A DNA stretch of 64,000 bases from Microbacterium sp. VKM Ac-2870. Lineage in GTDB: Bacteria > Actinomycetota > Actinomycetes > Actinomycetales > Microbacteriaceae. Under the pieces are notes generated by a model. The model saw nothing but the letters and a program-made list of their open reading frames with translations, was not told the origin of the DNA and made no database searches. Below are positions 52,339 through 64,000 of the stretch, in pieces; the first letter of the stretch is position 1, and every line of letters starts with the position of its first letter. A program made the position numbers and the translations under genes. The DNA lies in NCBI RefSeq assembly GCF_015350795.1, contig NZ_JADKSH010000003.1, positions 620,001 through 684,000 on the forward strand. The letters run 5' to 3'.

Positions 52339-53481
52339 GTGAAGTTCCACGTGAATCGCGATGTGTTCAGCGAGGCCGTGTCGTTCGTTGTCAAGCTCCT
52401 GCCGCAGCGCAACCCTCAGCCGATCCTGGCCGGTGTGCTGATCGAAGCATCCGACGCCGGCCTGTCACTGGCGGCTTTCGACTACGAGGCCTCGGCCCGG
52501 ACGACCATCGAAGCCACCGTCGACGACCCCGGCACCATCCTGGTACACGGGCGTCTGCTCTCGGAGATCGCCAGCCGCCTGCCCAACGCACCGATCCAGA
52601 TCGAAGTCGGTGACGACGACGGCATCGTCCTCACCTGCGGTTCGGCCCGGTTCACGCTCTCGTCGATGCCCGTGCAGGAGTACCCCGCGATTCCCGAGGT
52701 ATCCGGAGAATCCGGGCTGGTACCGGCGGAGGACTTCGCCACTGCCATCGCTCAGGTCGCCTTCGCAGCCTCACGCGACGACGTCACTCCCGTGCTGACG
52801 GGCGTGCAGCTCGAGGTCGCCGGCACGGGACTGAGCCTGGTCGCCACCGACCGCTACCGCGTCGCTCTTCGCGATGTGCAGTGGGACGGCGGCGGTGTCG
52901 CGACCGACGATGCGACCACGGCGCTGGTTCCGGCTCGCACTCTGACCGAGGTCGGCAAGACGTTCGCTCACTCCGGCGACATCCAGATCTCCTTCTCCGG
53001 ATCGGGTGATCGCGAGATCATCGCCTTCACCTCGGGCAACAAGACCGTCACTTCGCTTCTGATCAAGGGCAACTTCCCGCCCGTGCGCCGGCTGTTCCCC
53101 GAGCAGACCGACCACTATGCGGTCGTGAACACCGCCGAGCTCGCCGAGGCCGTGCGTCGTGTCGCGCTCGTGCTCGATCGCTCGGCCCCGCTGCGTTTCA
53201 CGTTCACCGATGAGGGCGTATCGATGGATGCCTCGGGAACCGAGCAGGCGCGCGCGACCGAATCGGTCGACGCCACCCTCGCCGGCGAAGAAGTGACCCT
53301 CGGACTCAACCCTCAGTACCTGCTCGAAGCGCTCGGCGCCGTGAAGAGCGAGTTCGCCCGCATCACCTTCACCTCGAGCGACAATGCGAACAAGCTCAGC
53401 CCGGTGCTGATCACTCCGCAGACCTCGGGCACACCCGAGAGCTTCAAGTACCTTCTGCAGCCGAACCTGCTGCTGCGCTGA
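52339..53481 (+). CDS. dnaN: DNA polymerase III sliding clamp (beta subunit)
   Basis: 380 residues. Starts MKFHVNRDVFSEAVSFVVKLLPQRNPQPILAGVLIEA and ends with the ring-face SPVLITPQ and the C-terminal QPNLLLR. Three clamp domains of about 120 residues each are evident. GTG start with aagggag 9 nt upstream. It forms a dimeric ring that tethers polymerase to DNA. Confidence 0.98.
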   Translation: MKFHVNRDVFSEAVSFVVKLLPQRNPQPILAGVLIEASDAGLSLAAFDYEASARTTIEATVDDPGTILVHGRLLSEIASRLPNAPIQIEVGDDDGIVLTCGSARFTLSSMPVQEYPAIPEVSGESGLVPAEDFATAIAQVAFAASRDDVTPVLTGVQLEVAGTGLSLVATDRYRVALRDVQWDGGGVATDDATTALVPARTLTEVGKTFAHSGDIQISFSGSGDREIIAFTSGNKTVTSLLIKGNFPPVRRLFPEQTDHYAVVNTAELAEAVRRVALVLDRSAPLRFTFTDEGVSMDASGTEQARATESVDATLAGEEVTLGLNPQYLLEALGAVKSEFARITFTSSDNANKLSPVLITPQTSGTPESFKYLLQPNLLLR

Positions 53482-53572
53482 GTTCCCCGCGTCTCGATGC
53501 GGTCTGCTCGCTCAATGGCCGGGGTCACCGACGACAACGCAGCGCGTCGGCGCCGCCGAATAGGCTTGATCA

Positions 53573-54760
53573 GTGATCGTGGAGCAGCTCAGTCTCGTCG
53601 ACTTCCGCAACTATGCGGCAGCCGACGTGACCTTGGCGGCCGGCGCGAACGTCTTCGTCGGCCGTAACGGTCAGGGAAAGACGAATCTCGCCGAGGCCAT
53701 CGCCTTCTTCGCCACTCTCGGTTCGCATCGCGTTTCGCAGGACGCACCGATGGTGCGAGATGGTGCGGATGCCGCGATCGTCCGCATGAGGCTGGCGTAC
53801 GGAGAGCGACGGGTGCTGCTCGAAGTCCAACTCAACCGTTCGGGCAGCAACAAGGCGCGCGTCAACGGTTCACCGGTGAAGACCGCGGAGCTGCCGCGTT
53901 ACGCCCAGGTGGTGCTGTTCGCGCCGGAAGATCTGCAGATCGTCCGCGCCGATCCGTCGGCCCGGCGCCGCTTCGCCGATCAGCTCCTCATCCAGCGTGC
54001 GCCGCGCATGGCCGGCGTTCTGGCCGACTACGACCGTGCCCTCAAGCAGCGCACTGCACTGCTGAAGTCGGCGCGGGCCCGCGGCATCCGCGGTGAAGCG
54101 TTGTCGACCCTCGATGTCTGGGACGACAAGCTCGTGCAGTTGGGTACCGACGTTATTCGGGCGCGGTCGGTTTTGGCCGATGATCTGGCGGGACCGGTCG
54201 CTGACGCCTACACCGCGATCGCCGGTGAAGACCACCGTCCCGAATTGGAGTGGATGCTGTCGATCGGCGGCTCCGACCCCGATGACGACGAAGGTGGTGA
54301 CGCTGCGGCACCGCGACACGCGGGGGCGGGATCGCTGACCGCCGAGGAGATCGGTCGCCAGTTCCGCGAGATGCTCACTGCGCGCCGCTCGGCGGAACTG
54401 GAGCGCGGGCTCACTCTCGTCGGACCCCATCGTGACGATCTGCTCCTGCGCGTGCGCGGTCTCCCGGTCAAGGGCTACGCGTCGCACGGAGAATCATGGT
54501 CGGTGGCGCTCGCGCTGCGTCTTGCATCGGCGCAGTTGCTGCGCGCGCAGTCGCAGCTGGGCGACCCGGTGCTCATCCTCGACGACGTCTTCGCGGAGCT
54601 CGATGCCGACCGGCGTTCCCGTCTTGCGGCACTCGTGGAAGGATACGAGCAGGTCGTCGTCACGGCCGCCGTCGAAGAAGATGTGCCGAGCGCGCTGCGC
54701 GCGCGGACGGTGAGGGTCGTCGCGGGAACCATCGTGGAGGGTGACGTCGATGACCGATGA
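53573..54760 (+). CDS. recF: DNA repair protein RecF
   Basis: 395 residues. Walker A GRNGQGKTN after EQLSLVDFRNYAAADVTLAAGANVFV; signature SHGESWSVALALRLASAQLL; Walker B DPVLILDDVFAELDADRRSRLA. An acidic insertion near residue 235-250 (GSDPDDDEGGDAAAPRHAG) is not part of the usual core. RecF helps RecA load at gaps. GTG start; the actinobacterial order dnaN-recF-DciA-gyrB is kept (no gnd in between). Confidence 0.96.
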   Translation: MIVEQLSLVDFRNYAAADVTLAAGANVFVGRNGQGKTNLAEAIAFFATLGSHRVSQDAPMVRDGADAAIVRMRLAYGERRVLLEVQLNRSGSNKARVNGSPVKTAELPRYAQVVLFAPEDLQIVRADPSARRRFADQLLIQRAPRMAGVLADYDRALKQRTALLKSARARGIRGEALSTLDVWDDKLVQLGTDVIRARSVLADDLAGPVADAYTAIAGEDHRPELEWMLSIGGSDPDDDEGGDAAAPRHAGAGSLTAEEIGRQFREMLTARRSAELERGLTLVGPHRDDLLLRVRGLPVKGYASHGESWSVALALRLASAQLLRAQSQLGDPVLILDDVFAELDADRRSRLAALVEGYEQVVVTAAVEEDVPSALRARTVRVVAGTIVEGDVDDR

Positions 54761-55235
54761 GCTTCCCGAGACCGTCGGCACGTACCTGCGCCTGCGCGGG
54801 TTGGAGCCCTCGCCGCGCACGGCGCGCCGACGGAAGAAGCGCGCTGCCGAAGACGACGACAAGCAACCCTTCGCGCCCGGGCGAGATCCCAAAGGCGTCG
54901 GCGATGTGTTGGCCGATCTCACGCGGCAGTCGGGATGGGATGCCCAACTCGCCCGTGAAGATCTGGTGCTGCAGTGGACGGATGTCGCGGGCGAAGAGAC
55001 CGCGCGGCACGCGCATCCCGTCGCCCTCTCCGATGGTCTGCTCACCGTGCAGTGCGACTCGACGGCATGGGCGAAGAACCTGCAGCTCATGCGTGGCGAG
55101 ATCGTGACGCAGTTGATGCGCCGGTTCCCTGAAGCCGGTGTGCAGAACGTCCGATTCGTGGGGCCGGACGTCCCCTCGTGGAAATGGGGCCCCAGAGCCG
55201 TTCCAGGGCGCGGTCCTCGCGATACCTACGGCTAG
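54750..55235 (+). CDS. DciA-family protein (DUF721)
   Basis: 161 residues. The DUF721 core reads VGDVLADLTRQSGWDAQLAREDLVLQWTDVAGEETARHAHPVALSDGLLTVQCDSTAWAKNLQLMRGEIVTQL. DciA-type proteins load the replicative helicase in bacteria lacking DnaC, so it is a candidate partner of DnaB encoded 45 kb away. ATG 54750 (ggaggg 8 nt upstream) overlaps recF by 11 nt; GTG 54741 is the alternative. Confidence 0.92.
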   Translation: MTDELPETVGTYLRLRGLEPSPRTARRRKKRAAEDDDKQPFAPGRDPKGVGDVLADLTRQSGWDAQLAREDLVLQWTDVAGEETARHAHPVALSDGLLTVQCDSTAWAKNLQLMRGEIVTQLMRRFPEAGVQNVRFVGPDVPSWKWGPRAVPGRGPRDTYG

Positions 55236-55312
55236 GGAGGGTCCGACGGCATCCGGAACGATTTCAGCGCGCCACAGGGCCGTTTTGCGGACTTTCGAGG
55301 CCACTCTGGGGG

Positions 55313-55318
55313 TAGAAT
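55313..55318 (+). promoter_or_regulatory. Possible gyrB -10 element
   Basis: TAGAAT lies 41 nt upstream of the gyrB ATG in an otherwise GC-rich gap. The -35 is not clear (gacttt at 55290-55295 is 17 nt away). Confidence 0.35.
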
Positions 55319-55331
55319 GAGTTGTCTCTGA

Positions 55332-57416
<2,085 letters not shown>

Positions 57417-57470
57417 TCGCGCGCTGCTCCGGCCGCCGCACGTCGAGACTGAACGACACGAGAGAACATC

Positions 57471-60047
57471 ATGACTGACGAAGAACGCCCCGACCCGAAC
57501 GCCGGCCACAACCACGGCAACATCGACCAGGTCGACCTCCAGGTCGAGATGCAGCGCAGCTATCTCGACTACGCGATGAGTGTGATCGTCGGCCGCGCCC
57601 TTCCGGATGTGCGCGACGGGCTCAAGCCCGTGCACCGCCGTGTGATCTACGGCATGTACGACGGCGGCTACCGTCCCGACAAGAGCTTCAACAAGTGCGC
57701 CCGCGTCGTGGGCGAAGTGATGGGTCAGTACCACCCGCACGGCGACACGGCGATCTACGACGCTCTCGTGCGACTCGTGCAGCCGTGGTCGCTGCGGTAC
57801 CCGCTCGCCGATGGCCAGGGCAACTTCGGTTCGCCCGGCAACCAGGGCGCGGCAGCGCCCCGGTACACCGAGACCAAGATGGCCGCGCTCGCCATGGAGA
57901 TGGTCCGCGACATCGACGAAGACACCGTCGATTTCGAGGACAACTACGACGGCAAGACCCAGGAACCCGTCGTCCTGCCGTCGCGCTTCCCGAACCTTCT
58001 CGTCAACGGCTCGGTCGGCATCGCGGTCGGCATGGCCACGAACATCCCGCCACACAACCTGCGCGAGGTCGCCGCCGGTGCGTTGTGGGCGCTCGAGAAC
58101 CCCGAGGCCTCGCGCGAGGAACTCCTCGAAGCGCTGATGGGCCGCATCCACGGACCGGACTTCCCGACGGGTGCGCAGATCCTCGGCACGAAGGGCATCC
58201 GCGAGGCCCAGCGCACCGGCCGCGGCTCGATCACGATGCGCGCCGTCGTCAACGTCGAAGAGATCCAGGGCCGTACGTGCCTCGTGATCACGGAGCTTCC
58301 GTACCAGGTCAACCCCGACAACGTCGCCCTGAAGATCCGCGACCTCGCGCGCGACGGCCGCATCACGGGCATCGCCGACATCCGCGACGAGACCAGCGAC
58401 CGCACCGGTCAGCGCCTCGTGATCGTCCTCAAGCGGGATGCCGTCGCCAAGGTCGTGCTGAACAACCTGTACAAGCACACGCAGCTGCAGGAGAACTTCG
58501 GCGCCAACATGCTGGCGATCGTCGATGGCGTGCCGCGGACGCTCGCCCTCGACGGCTTCATCTCGTACTGGATCGAGCACCAGGTCGAGGTCATCGTCCG
58601 GCGCACCGCGTACCGGTTGCGCAAGGCCGAAGAGCGGATGCACATCCTCCGCGCCTACCTGAAGGCACTCGATGCACTCGACGAGGTCATCGCGCTGATC
58701 CGTCGTTCGCCGACGGTCGACGAGGCACGCGAGGGCCTGAAGTCGCTGCTCGAGATCGACGACGTGCAGGCCGACGCGATTCTCGGAATGCAGCTGCGCC
58801 GCCTCGCGGCCCTCGAGCGCCAGAAGATCATCGACGAGGCCACTGAGCTCGAGACGCAGATCGCCGACCTCAACGACATCCTCGTGTCGCCCGTGCGTCA
58901 GCGCACCATCATCAGTGACGAACTCACCGGCATCGTGGACAAGTTCGGTGACGAGCGCCGTACGAACATCCTGCACGGCTTCGACGGCGACATGTCGATG
59001 GAAGACCTCATCCCCGAAGAGGAGATGGTCATCACCGTCACGCGCGATGGGTACATCAAGCGCACGCGCAGCGACAACTACCGCTCGCAGCACCGCGGCG
59101 GCAAGGGTGTCAAGGGTGCCCAGCTGCGCGCCGACGACGTCGTCGAGCACTTCTTCGTGACGACCACGCACCACTGGCTGCTGTTCTTCACGACTAAGGG
59201 TCGCGTCTATCGCTCGAAGGCGTACGAGGTGCCGGAGGCCGGTCGCGACGCCAAGGGTCAGCACGTTGCGAACCTCCTCGCGCTGCAGCCCGGCGAAGAG
59301 ATTGCCCAGATCCTCGACATCCGTGACTACAAAGTGGCACAGTACCTGGTGCTCGCCACCCGCGACGGCAAGGTGAAGAAGACCTTCCTCAGCGAATACG
59401 ACACCAACCGTCAGGGCGGCATCATCGCGATCCGCCTGCGCGGACAGGAAGAGCAGGACGGCGACGAGGTCGTCAGTGCCTTGCTCGTCGACGAGACCGA
59501 CGACATCCTGCTCATCTCGCGCCACGGTATGTCGTTGCGCTTCACCGCCACCGATGAGTCGCTGCGTCCGATGGGTCGCTCGACCGAGGGTGTCAAGGCG
59601 ATGTCGTTCCGCGAGGACGACACGCTCCTGTCGGCATCCGTGGCCAAGGACGATGCGTTCGTGTTCGTGGTGACCGAGGGTGGCTACGCCAAGCGCACCG
59701 CCGTCGACCAGTACCGACTTCAGGGACGCGGTGGTTTGGGTATCAAGGTGGCCAAGCTGAACGAGGATCGCGGTGTTCTCGCGGGCGGTCTGATCGTGGG
59801 TGAGGACGACGAGGTCTTGGTGGTTCTTGCTAGTGGCAAGGTGGTACGCTCTGCGGTGGCCGAGGTGCCTGCGAAGGGTCGCGACACGATGGGAGTGGTT
59901 TTCGCCCGTCCCGACGACGAAGATCGCATCCTCGCAATCGCCCGAAACTCTGAGCGAGCGCTCCGCCAGGAGCAGGACCCGGCCGACACCCCCGACGCCG
60001 AAGAACCCCCCGCTTCGCGCCCCGAAGGAAGTGACACTGACGCATGA
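57471..60047 (+). CDS. gyrA: DNA gyrase subunit A
   Basis: 858 residues. Catalytic Tyr132 in AAAPRYTE; the quinolone region reads [14 protein letters not shown] with Thr93 at the position of E. coli Ser83 and Asp97 at Asp87. The C-terminal beta-pinwheel carries the GyrA box QHRGGKG needed for wrapping DNA and supercoiling. A short acidic/Pro tail follows. Its stop overlaps the start of the DUF3566 gene by 4 nt (ATGA). Confidence 0.98.
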   Translation: MTDEERPDPNAGHNHGNIDQVDLQVEMQRSYLDYAMSVIVGRALPDVRDGLKPVHRRVIYGMYDGGYRPDKSFNKCARVVGEVMGQYHPHGDTAIYDALVRLVQPWSLRYPLADGQGNFGSPGNQGAAAPRYTETKMAALAMEMVRDIDEDTVDFEDNYDGKTQEPVVLPSRFPNLLVNGSVGIAVGMATNIPPHNLREVAAGALWALENPEASREELLEALMGRIHGPDFPTGAQILGTKGIREAQRTGRGSITMRAVVNVEEIQGRTCLVITELPYQVNPDNVALKIRDLARDGRITGIADIRDETSDRTGQRLVIVLKRDAVAKVVLNNLYKHTQLQENFGANMLAIVDGVPRTLALDGFISYWIEHQVEVIVRRTAYRLRKAEERMHILRAYLKALDALDEVIALIRRSPTVDEAREGLKSLLEIDDVQADAILGMQLRRLAALERQKIIDEATELETQIADLNDILVSPVRQRTIISDELTGIVDKFGDERRTNILHGFDGDMSMEDLIPEEEMVITVTRDGYIKRTRSDNYRSQHRGGKGVKGAQLRADDVVEHFFVTTTHHWLLFFTTKGRVYRSKAYEVPEAGRDAKGQHVANLLALQPGEEIAQILDIRDYKVAQYLVLATRDGKVKKTFLSEYDTNRQGGIIAIRLRGQEEQDGDEVVSALLVDETDDILLISRHGMSLRFTATDESLRPMGRSTEGVKAMSFREDDTLLSASVAKDDAFVFVVTEGGYAKRTAVDQYRLQGRGGLGIKVAKLNEDRGVLAGGLIVGEDDEVLVVLASGKVVRSAVAEVPAKGRDTMGVVFARPDDEDRILAIARNSERALRQEQDPADTPDAEEPPASRPEGSDTDA

Positions 60048-60445
60048 GCACGGTAGCCGACAAGCTCGCCAAGAAGTCCTCGAGCAAGACCAGCTCCAAG
60101 CAGGTGCGCCTGCGCCTGGTCTACGTGGACTTCTGGTCCGCCGTGAAGCTGTCGTTCCTCGCGGCGGTCGCCCTGGCGATCGTCACGGTGGTGGCGAGCT
60201 TCCTGGTGTACATGGTGCTCAGCACGACCGGTCTGCTCGGCAAGATGAACGACCTGTTCACCGCGTTCGATGACAACTTCAAGCTCACCGACTACGTGAA
60301 CCTCGTTCAGGTGATGGCGTTCTCGTCGATCGTCGCGATTTTGAACCTCATCGTGATTACGGTGCTCGGTGCGGTCATCGCCGGAATCTACAACCTCATG
60401 GTCAAGGTCACCGGCGGTCTGCTGGTCGGGTTCACGTCCAACTGA
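60044..60445 (+). CDS. DUF3566 domain-containing membrane protein
   Basis: 133 residues: a Lys/Ser-rich start, then [44 protein letters not shown] (first span) and [41 protein letters not shown] (second). DUF3566 proteins follow gyrA in most Actinobacteria, and their function is not established. The 4-nt overlap with gyrA shows coupled translation, so its level should track gyrase. Confidence 0.95.
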   Translation: MSTVADKLAKKSSSKTSSKQVRLRLVYVDFWSAVKLSFLAAVALAIVTVVASFLVYMVLSTTGLLGKMNDLFTAFDDNFKLTDYVNLVQVMAFSSIVAILNLIVITVLGAVIAGIYNLMVKVTGGLLVGFTSN

Positions 60446-60516
60446 CTCGATTTTCTGTTTGCCCGCTCGTCGGGTAAAGTCTTGGAGGTTGACGGCGGCA
60501 ACGCCGACCTCCGGAC

Positions 60517-60590
60517 GGGGCTATAGCTCAGGCGGTTAGAGCGCTTCACTGATAATGAAGAGGTCCCAGGTTCAAGTCCTGGTAGCCCCA
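60517..60590 (+). tRNA. tRNA-Ile (anticodon GAT)
   Basis: A complete 74-nt cloverleaf: acceptor GGGGCTA/TAGCCCC, anticodon stem CTTCA/TGAAG around CTGATAA (GAT at 60551-60553), T-loop GTTCAAG. CCA is encoded (60591-60593). Conserved position after gyrA-DUF3566. Confidence 0.97.
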
Positions 60591-60603
60591 CCACCACCCG
60601 TCC

Positions 60604-60676
60604 GGGGCCTTAGCTCAGTTGGTAGAGCGCCTGCTTTGCAAGCAGGATGTCAGGAGTTCGAATCTCCTAGGCTCCA
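60604..60676 (+). tRNA. tRNA-Ala (anticodon TGC)
   Basis: A complete 73-nt cloverleaf: acceptor GGGGCCT/AGGCTCC with one G-T pair, anticodon stem CCTGC/GCAGG around TTTGCAA (TGC at 60637-60639), T-loop TTCGAAT. CCA is not encoded, so it must be added. It lies 13 nt after tRNA-Ile, probably co-transcribed. Confidence 0.97.
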
Positions 60677-60719
60677 CAGTTTTCTTCCCTCGGCCATCGC
60701 ACGCTGACATACTCGCTGC

Positions 60720-61148
60720 ATGCAGTTCGCCACGACCCTGTTTCAGCAGGGCAACAACACCGGCATCGTGGTTCCGCCCGAGGTGGTCGAAGCCCTCGGC
60801 GGCGGCAGCCGCGCAGCGGTCACCGTCACCGTGAACGGCTTCCGTTACCCCAGCACACTCGCGGTGATGGGCGGGCGCCACCTCATCCCGTTCTCGTCCG
60901 ACAAGCGCGCGGCGACCGGACTCGCCGGCGGCGATCCGATCGACGTGACGCTCGAACTCGACACGGCGCCGCGCACGGTCGAGGTGCCGGAGGATCTCGT
61001 GAGCGCCCTCGCGGATGCCGGTGTGCGCGCGGAGTTCGACGCGCTCGCACCCAGCGCGCGCAAGGCGCACGTCACGAATGTGGTGTCCGCCAAGACCGAC
61101 GAGACCCGTGCGCGACGCATCGTCGCGATCGTCGCGAAGCTCAGCTAA
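60720..61148 (+). CDS. DUF1905/YdeI-type protein
   Basis: 142 residues. The DUF1905 beta-barrel (MQFATTLFQQGNNTGIVVPPEVVEALGGGSRAAVTVTVNGFRYPSTLAVMGGRHLIPFS) is followed by a YdeI/OmpD-associated helical tail (ALADAGVRAEFDALAPSARKAHVTNVVSAKTDETRARRI). These are small cytoplasmic proteins of unknown biochemical role. It begins 44 nt after tRNA-Ala; no obvious ribosome site is seen, so leaderless or weak initiation is possible. Confidence 0.88.
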   Translation: MQFATTLFQQGNNTGIVVPPEVVEALGGGSRAAVTVTVNGFRYPSTLAVMGGRHLIPFSSDKRAATGLAGGDPIDVTLELDTAPRTVEVPEDLVSALADAGVRAEFDALAPSARKAHVTNVVSAKTDETRARRIVAIVAKLS

Positions 61149-61158
61149 CGGTGTCGAT

Positions 61159-61992
61159 TCAGGGTGCCGCGTCGTGGAAGCGTGCCCTCGTCTCGGCATC
61201 CGCGACATAGACGACGAGTTGCACGTCGGTCTGGTCGGAGGGCCGTAACTGGTGATGCTCGAAGACGAGCCGGCCGAGAGAGGGATGCCGGAAGACACGG
61301 TCGCGGGACTCGAACCCCCGCACGCCGTGATCGTTCCACCGGTCGCGGAAGTCGGGGCTTGCGGCGCTGAGCCGCGAGACCAGGTCGCGATAGCGCGGAT
61401 CACTCAGCCGCGGACCGGCCTCGGCCCGAAACTCCGCGAGAAACCGTCTGCTGGTGTCGTCCCAGTCGTCCAAGAGTGAGCGCACCGAGGGGTCGGTGAA
61501 GACGAGCGACAGCAGGTTGCGATCTTCGGGCGCGGTCTGGGCCACGCCGGGGTACAGCCGCTCATACGCGCGGTTCCACCCCGCGATCCCCCAGTCGGGC
61601 GCGAGGGCATAGGCCGGGTGCTCGTCGAGTGCATCGAGAAGCCGCTGCACGTGCGCAGGTGCCGTGTCGACGGCTCCGGCGCGGACCGTGGGCCGCGGTG
61701 CCAGCCCGACGAGACTCAACACGTAGTCGTGCTCGGCGTCGGTGAGTCGCAGGGCGGTCGCGACGGCATCGAGCACCTGGCGGGACGGATGGATGTCGCG
61801 ACCCTGCTCGAGCCAGGTGTACCACGTGACGCTCACGCCCGAGAGGTACGAGACCTCCTCGCGGCGAAGCCCGCTCGTCCCACCCCGGCCTGCCGGCGCG
61901 AGCCCGTACGCCGCCCGGTCGAGACGGGCGCGTTGCGCGCGCAGGAACGAGCCCAGCTCCCTGCGTTGCTGCTGCGGCCCGTCCGACTCCAC
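61159..61992 (-). CDS. XRE-family regulator with MmyB-type ligand domain
   Basis: 277 residues. Helix-turn-helix: ELGSFLRAQRARLDRAAYGLAPAGRGGTSGLRREEVSYLSGVSVTWYTWLEQGRDIHPSRQVLDAVATALRLTDAE (residues 12-88), a typical opening of this actinobacterial class. The C-terminal PAS-like MmyB domain has ALAPDWGIAGWNRAYERLYP and LVFEHHQLRPSDQTDVQLVVYVADAETRARFHDAA; it may bind a fatty-acid-like ligand. It diverges from ilvD, with an inverted repeat in the 76-nt gap. Confidence 0.92.
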   Translation of the reverse strand: MESDGPQQQRRELGSFLRAQRARLDRAAYGLAPAGRGGTSGLRREEVSYLSGVSVTWYTWLEQGRDIHPSRQVLDAVATALRLTDAEHDYVLSLVGLAPRPTVRAGAVDTAPAHVQRLLDALDEHPAYALAPDWGIAGWNRAYERLYPGVAQTAPEDRNLLSLVFTDPSVRSLLDDWDDTSRRFLAEFRAEAGPRLSDPRYRDLVSRLSAASPDFRDRWNDHGVRGFESRDRVFRHPSLGRLVFEHHQLRPSDQTDVQLVVYVADAETRARFHDAAP

Positions 61993-62002
61993 ATCACAAA
62001 CC

Positions 62003-62016
62003 TAGTGCTCCCACTA
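62003..62016. promoter_or_regulatory. TAGTG-N4-CACTA inverted repeat
   Basis: Short perfect palindrome 11 nt upstream of the XRE regulator start, flanked by CTAG on both sides. It is a candidate autoregulatory operator. Confidence 0.45.
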
Positions 62017-62068
62017 CTAGCAGTAACGCCCACTTCCGCCGCTTCGGCACGGCATCCATTGTGGAACC

Positions 62069-63967
62069 ATGCCCACTGCTCTTCGCTCCCGCACCGTCAC
62101 GCACGGCCGCAACATGGCCGGTGCCCGCGCACTGCTGCGCGCTGCCGGCGTCGACGCCGCCGACTTCGGCAAGCCGATCATCGCGGTGGCCAACAGCTTC
62201 ACGGAGTTCGTGCCCGGCCACACCCACCTGCAACCCGTCGGGCGCATCGTCTCGGAGGCGATCTCCGCTGCCGGAGGCATTCCGCGGGAGTTCAACACGA
62301 TCGCCGTTGACGACGGCATCGCGATGGGTCACGGCGGCATGTTGTACTCGCTGCCGTCTCGCGACCTCATCGCCGACTCGGTGGAGTACATGGTCAACGC
62401 GCATCAGGCTGATGCGCTCGTGTGCATCTCCAACTGCGACAAGATCACGCCGGGCATGCTCATGGCAGCGTTGCGCCTGAACATCCCGACGGTCTTCGTG
62501 TCGGGCGGTCCGATGGAGGCCGGTCGGGCGACTCTCGTCGACGGCACCGTCCGCACGCTCGATCTGGTCGACGCCATCTCCGAAGCAGCCAACGACGCGG
62601 TGTCCGACGCGGACATCCGCCGCATCGAGGAGAACGCGTGCCCCACCTGCGGCTCGTGCTCGGGGATGTTCACCGCCAACTCGATGAACTGCCTCGTCGA
62701 AGCGCTCGGACTCGCCCTGCCCGGAAATGGATCCGTGCTCGCCACCCACACGGCGCGGCGTGCTCTGTACGAGAAGGCGGGAGAGGTGGCCGTCGAAATC
62801 ACCCACCGCTTCTACGACGGCGATGACGACTCGGTTCTGCCCCGCAGTGTGGCCAGCCTGGAAGCGTTCGGCAACGCGATGGCGCTCGACATCGCGATGG
62901 GCGGGTCGACCAACACGATCCTCCACCTGCTCGCCGCGGCACACGAAGCGGGCATCGACTTCGGTCTCGACGAGATCGACGCCATCTCACGTCGGGTGCC
63001 GTGCCTGGCGAAGATCGCCCCGAACCCGGCGTATGGCCGCATGTACTACATGGAAGACGTGCACCGTGCGGGCGGCATCCCGGCGGTGCTCGGCGAACTC
63101 CGCCGTGCCGGACTGCTCGATGAGACGGTGTCGACGATCCACTCGGCATCGCTGTCGGAGTGGCTCGACGAGTGGGACGTCCGCGGGGGCAAGGCCAGCG
63201 TCGAGGCGACAGATCTCTGGTTCGCGGCGCCCGGTGGCGTGCGCTCGTCGAGCGCGTTCTCGCAGTCCGAGCGCTGGGCGGCGCTGGATACCGATGCCGA
63301 GAACGGGTGCATCCGTTCCGTCGCGCACGCGTACTCGGCCGATGGCGGACTTGCGGTGCTGCGCGGGAATCTCGCCGTCGACGGCGCGGTGGTCAAAACC
63401 GCGGGTGTCGATCCGTCGATCCTAGTGTTCTCCGGACCGGCTGTCGTCTGCGAATCGCAGGAAGCCGCAGTGGCGAAGATCCTCGGCGCGCAGGTGCGGC
63501 CGGGCGACGTCGTTGTCATCCGGTATGAGGGCCCGAAGGGCGGACCGGGCATGCAGGAGATGCTGCACCCCACCTCTTTCCTCAAGGGCCGCGGCCTCGG
63601 CAAGAAGTGCGCCCTCGTCACCGACGGACGTTTCTCGGGTGGAACATCGGGGCTCTCGATCGGGCACGTCTCGCCCGAAGCGGCGAGTGGCGGGGTGATC
63701 GCCCTCGTCGAAGACGGCGACATCATCGACATCGACATCCCGTCGCGCTCGATGAGCCTCCGTGTCGACGCCGACGAGCTCGACCGCCGGCGGGCCCGAC
63801 TGCGGGATGCCGGGGGCTACGCGCCCCGCGATCGGGAGCGCCCCGTCTCGCTCGCCCTCCGCGCCTATGCGGCCATGGCCACCTCTGCCGACCGCGGTGC
63901 GGTACGCGATGTCGAAGCGGTCGAGCGGGCCCTGCGTGAGCGGGAGCTACGGGCCCTCAGCGTCTGA
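62069..63967 (+). CDS. ilvD: Dihydroxy-acid dehydratase
   Basis: 632 residues, long IlvD/Edd form. FeS-binding Cys are seen in [11 protein letters not shown] and [23 protein letters not shown]-terminal [22 protein letters not shown] is the other signature. It converts dihydroxy acids to keto acids in valine, isoleucine and leucine synthesis. Starts [28 protein letters not shown]. No attenuator or T-box is visible in the 76-nt upstream gap. It is complete, ending 33 nt before the window edge. Confidence 0.96.
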   Translation: MPTALRSRTVTHGRNMAGARALLRAAGVDAADFGKPIIAVANSFTEFVPGHTHLQPVGRIVSEAISAAGGIPREFNTIAVDDGIAMGHGGMLYSLPSRDLIADSVEYMVNAHQADALVCISNCDKITPGMLMAALRLNIPTVFVSGGPMEAGRATLVDGTVRTLDLVDAISEAANDAVSDADIRRIEENACPTCGSCSGMFTANSMNCLVEALGLALPGNGSVLATHTARRALYEKAGEVAVEITHRFYDGDDDSVLPRSVASLEAFGNAMALDIAMGGSTNTILHLLAAAHEAGIDFGLDEIDAISRRVPCLAKIAPNPAYGRMYYMEDVHRAGGIPAVLGELRRAGLLDETVSTIHSASLSEWLDEWDVRGGKASVEATDLWFAAPGGVRSSSAFSQSERWAALDTDAENGCIRSVAHAYSADGGLAVLRGNLAVDGAVVKTAGVDPSILVFSGPAVVCESQEAAVAKILGAQVRPGDVVVIRYEGPKGGPGMQEMLHPTSFLKGRGLGKKCALVTDGRFSGGTSGLSIGHVSPEAASGGVIALVEDGDIIDIDIPSRSMSLRVDADELDRRRARLRDAGGYAPRDRERPVSLALRAYAAMATSADRGAVRDVEAVERALRERELRALSV

Positions 63968-64000
63968 CCTCGAGCCCCGCGCGGCGCCCGCTATGCTCAC

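Overview
The window is a high-GC actinobacterial chromosome segment, most probably from Microbacterium or a close relative in the Microbacteriaceae. Gene content, a strongly over-represented CGGCATCC/GGATGCCG octamer, frequent GTG starts and the replication-origin gene order support this. The origin lies inside the window: rpmH-rnpA-yidD-yidC-jag-rsmG-parA-parB run leftwards, dnaA-dnaN-recF-(DciA)-gyrB-gyrA run rightwards, and five parS sites sit around parA/rsmG. Both intergenic regions flanking dnaA carry DnaA boxes; the 441-bp dnaA-dnaN gap is the best oriC candidate.

Left part (1-4192): small accessory and metabolic genes. These are a partial oxalate-decarboxylase-like bicupin, DUF2277, a PEBP-like protein, a membrane protein, a VOC/MerR-TipAS pair and a DoxX-like protein. 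There is also a 16-codon remnant of a DUF4287-type gene.

Defence island (about 4193-8630): a visibly less GC-rich insertion next to dnaB with two immune modules facing each other. Module 1 (+ strand) is an ABC/OLD-like ATPase overlapping by 4 nt a small protein with a PD-(D/E)XK nuclease core; I do not recognise this pair as a named system. Module 2 (- strand) is a CBASS-like operon: a KAP-type P-loop NTPase cut off before Walker B, a SLATT two-TM effector and a CD-NTase with an AGS-C sensor domain, each coupled by a 4-nt overlap. A 25-bp-arm hairpin separates the modules, and a 14-bp palindrome precedes module 2.

Region 8640-14435: dnaB and the rpsF-ssb-rpsR-rplI operon, with two secreted repeat proteins between them. 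One has five chaplin-like repeats and an LAQTG sortase motif.

Region 14604-38274: transport and regulation. It holds an MFS exporter, a complete oligopeptide ABC importer, an ABC-2 exporter with a two-component system, two MarR regulators with clear palindromic operators, an aldehyde dehydrogenase/DUF779 pair, an EamA exporter, 4-alpha-glucanotransferase, a GAF plus SARP-like regulator, CCA-adding-type nucleotidyltransferase and a methyltransferase.

Region 38440-60445: the conserved origin block (DUF6049, murJ, trxB, trxA, parB/parA and the replication genes, ending with DUF3566). tRNA-Ile(GAT) and tRNA-Ala(TGC) follow, then a DUF1905 protein, an XRE regulator and ilvD at the right end.
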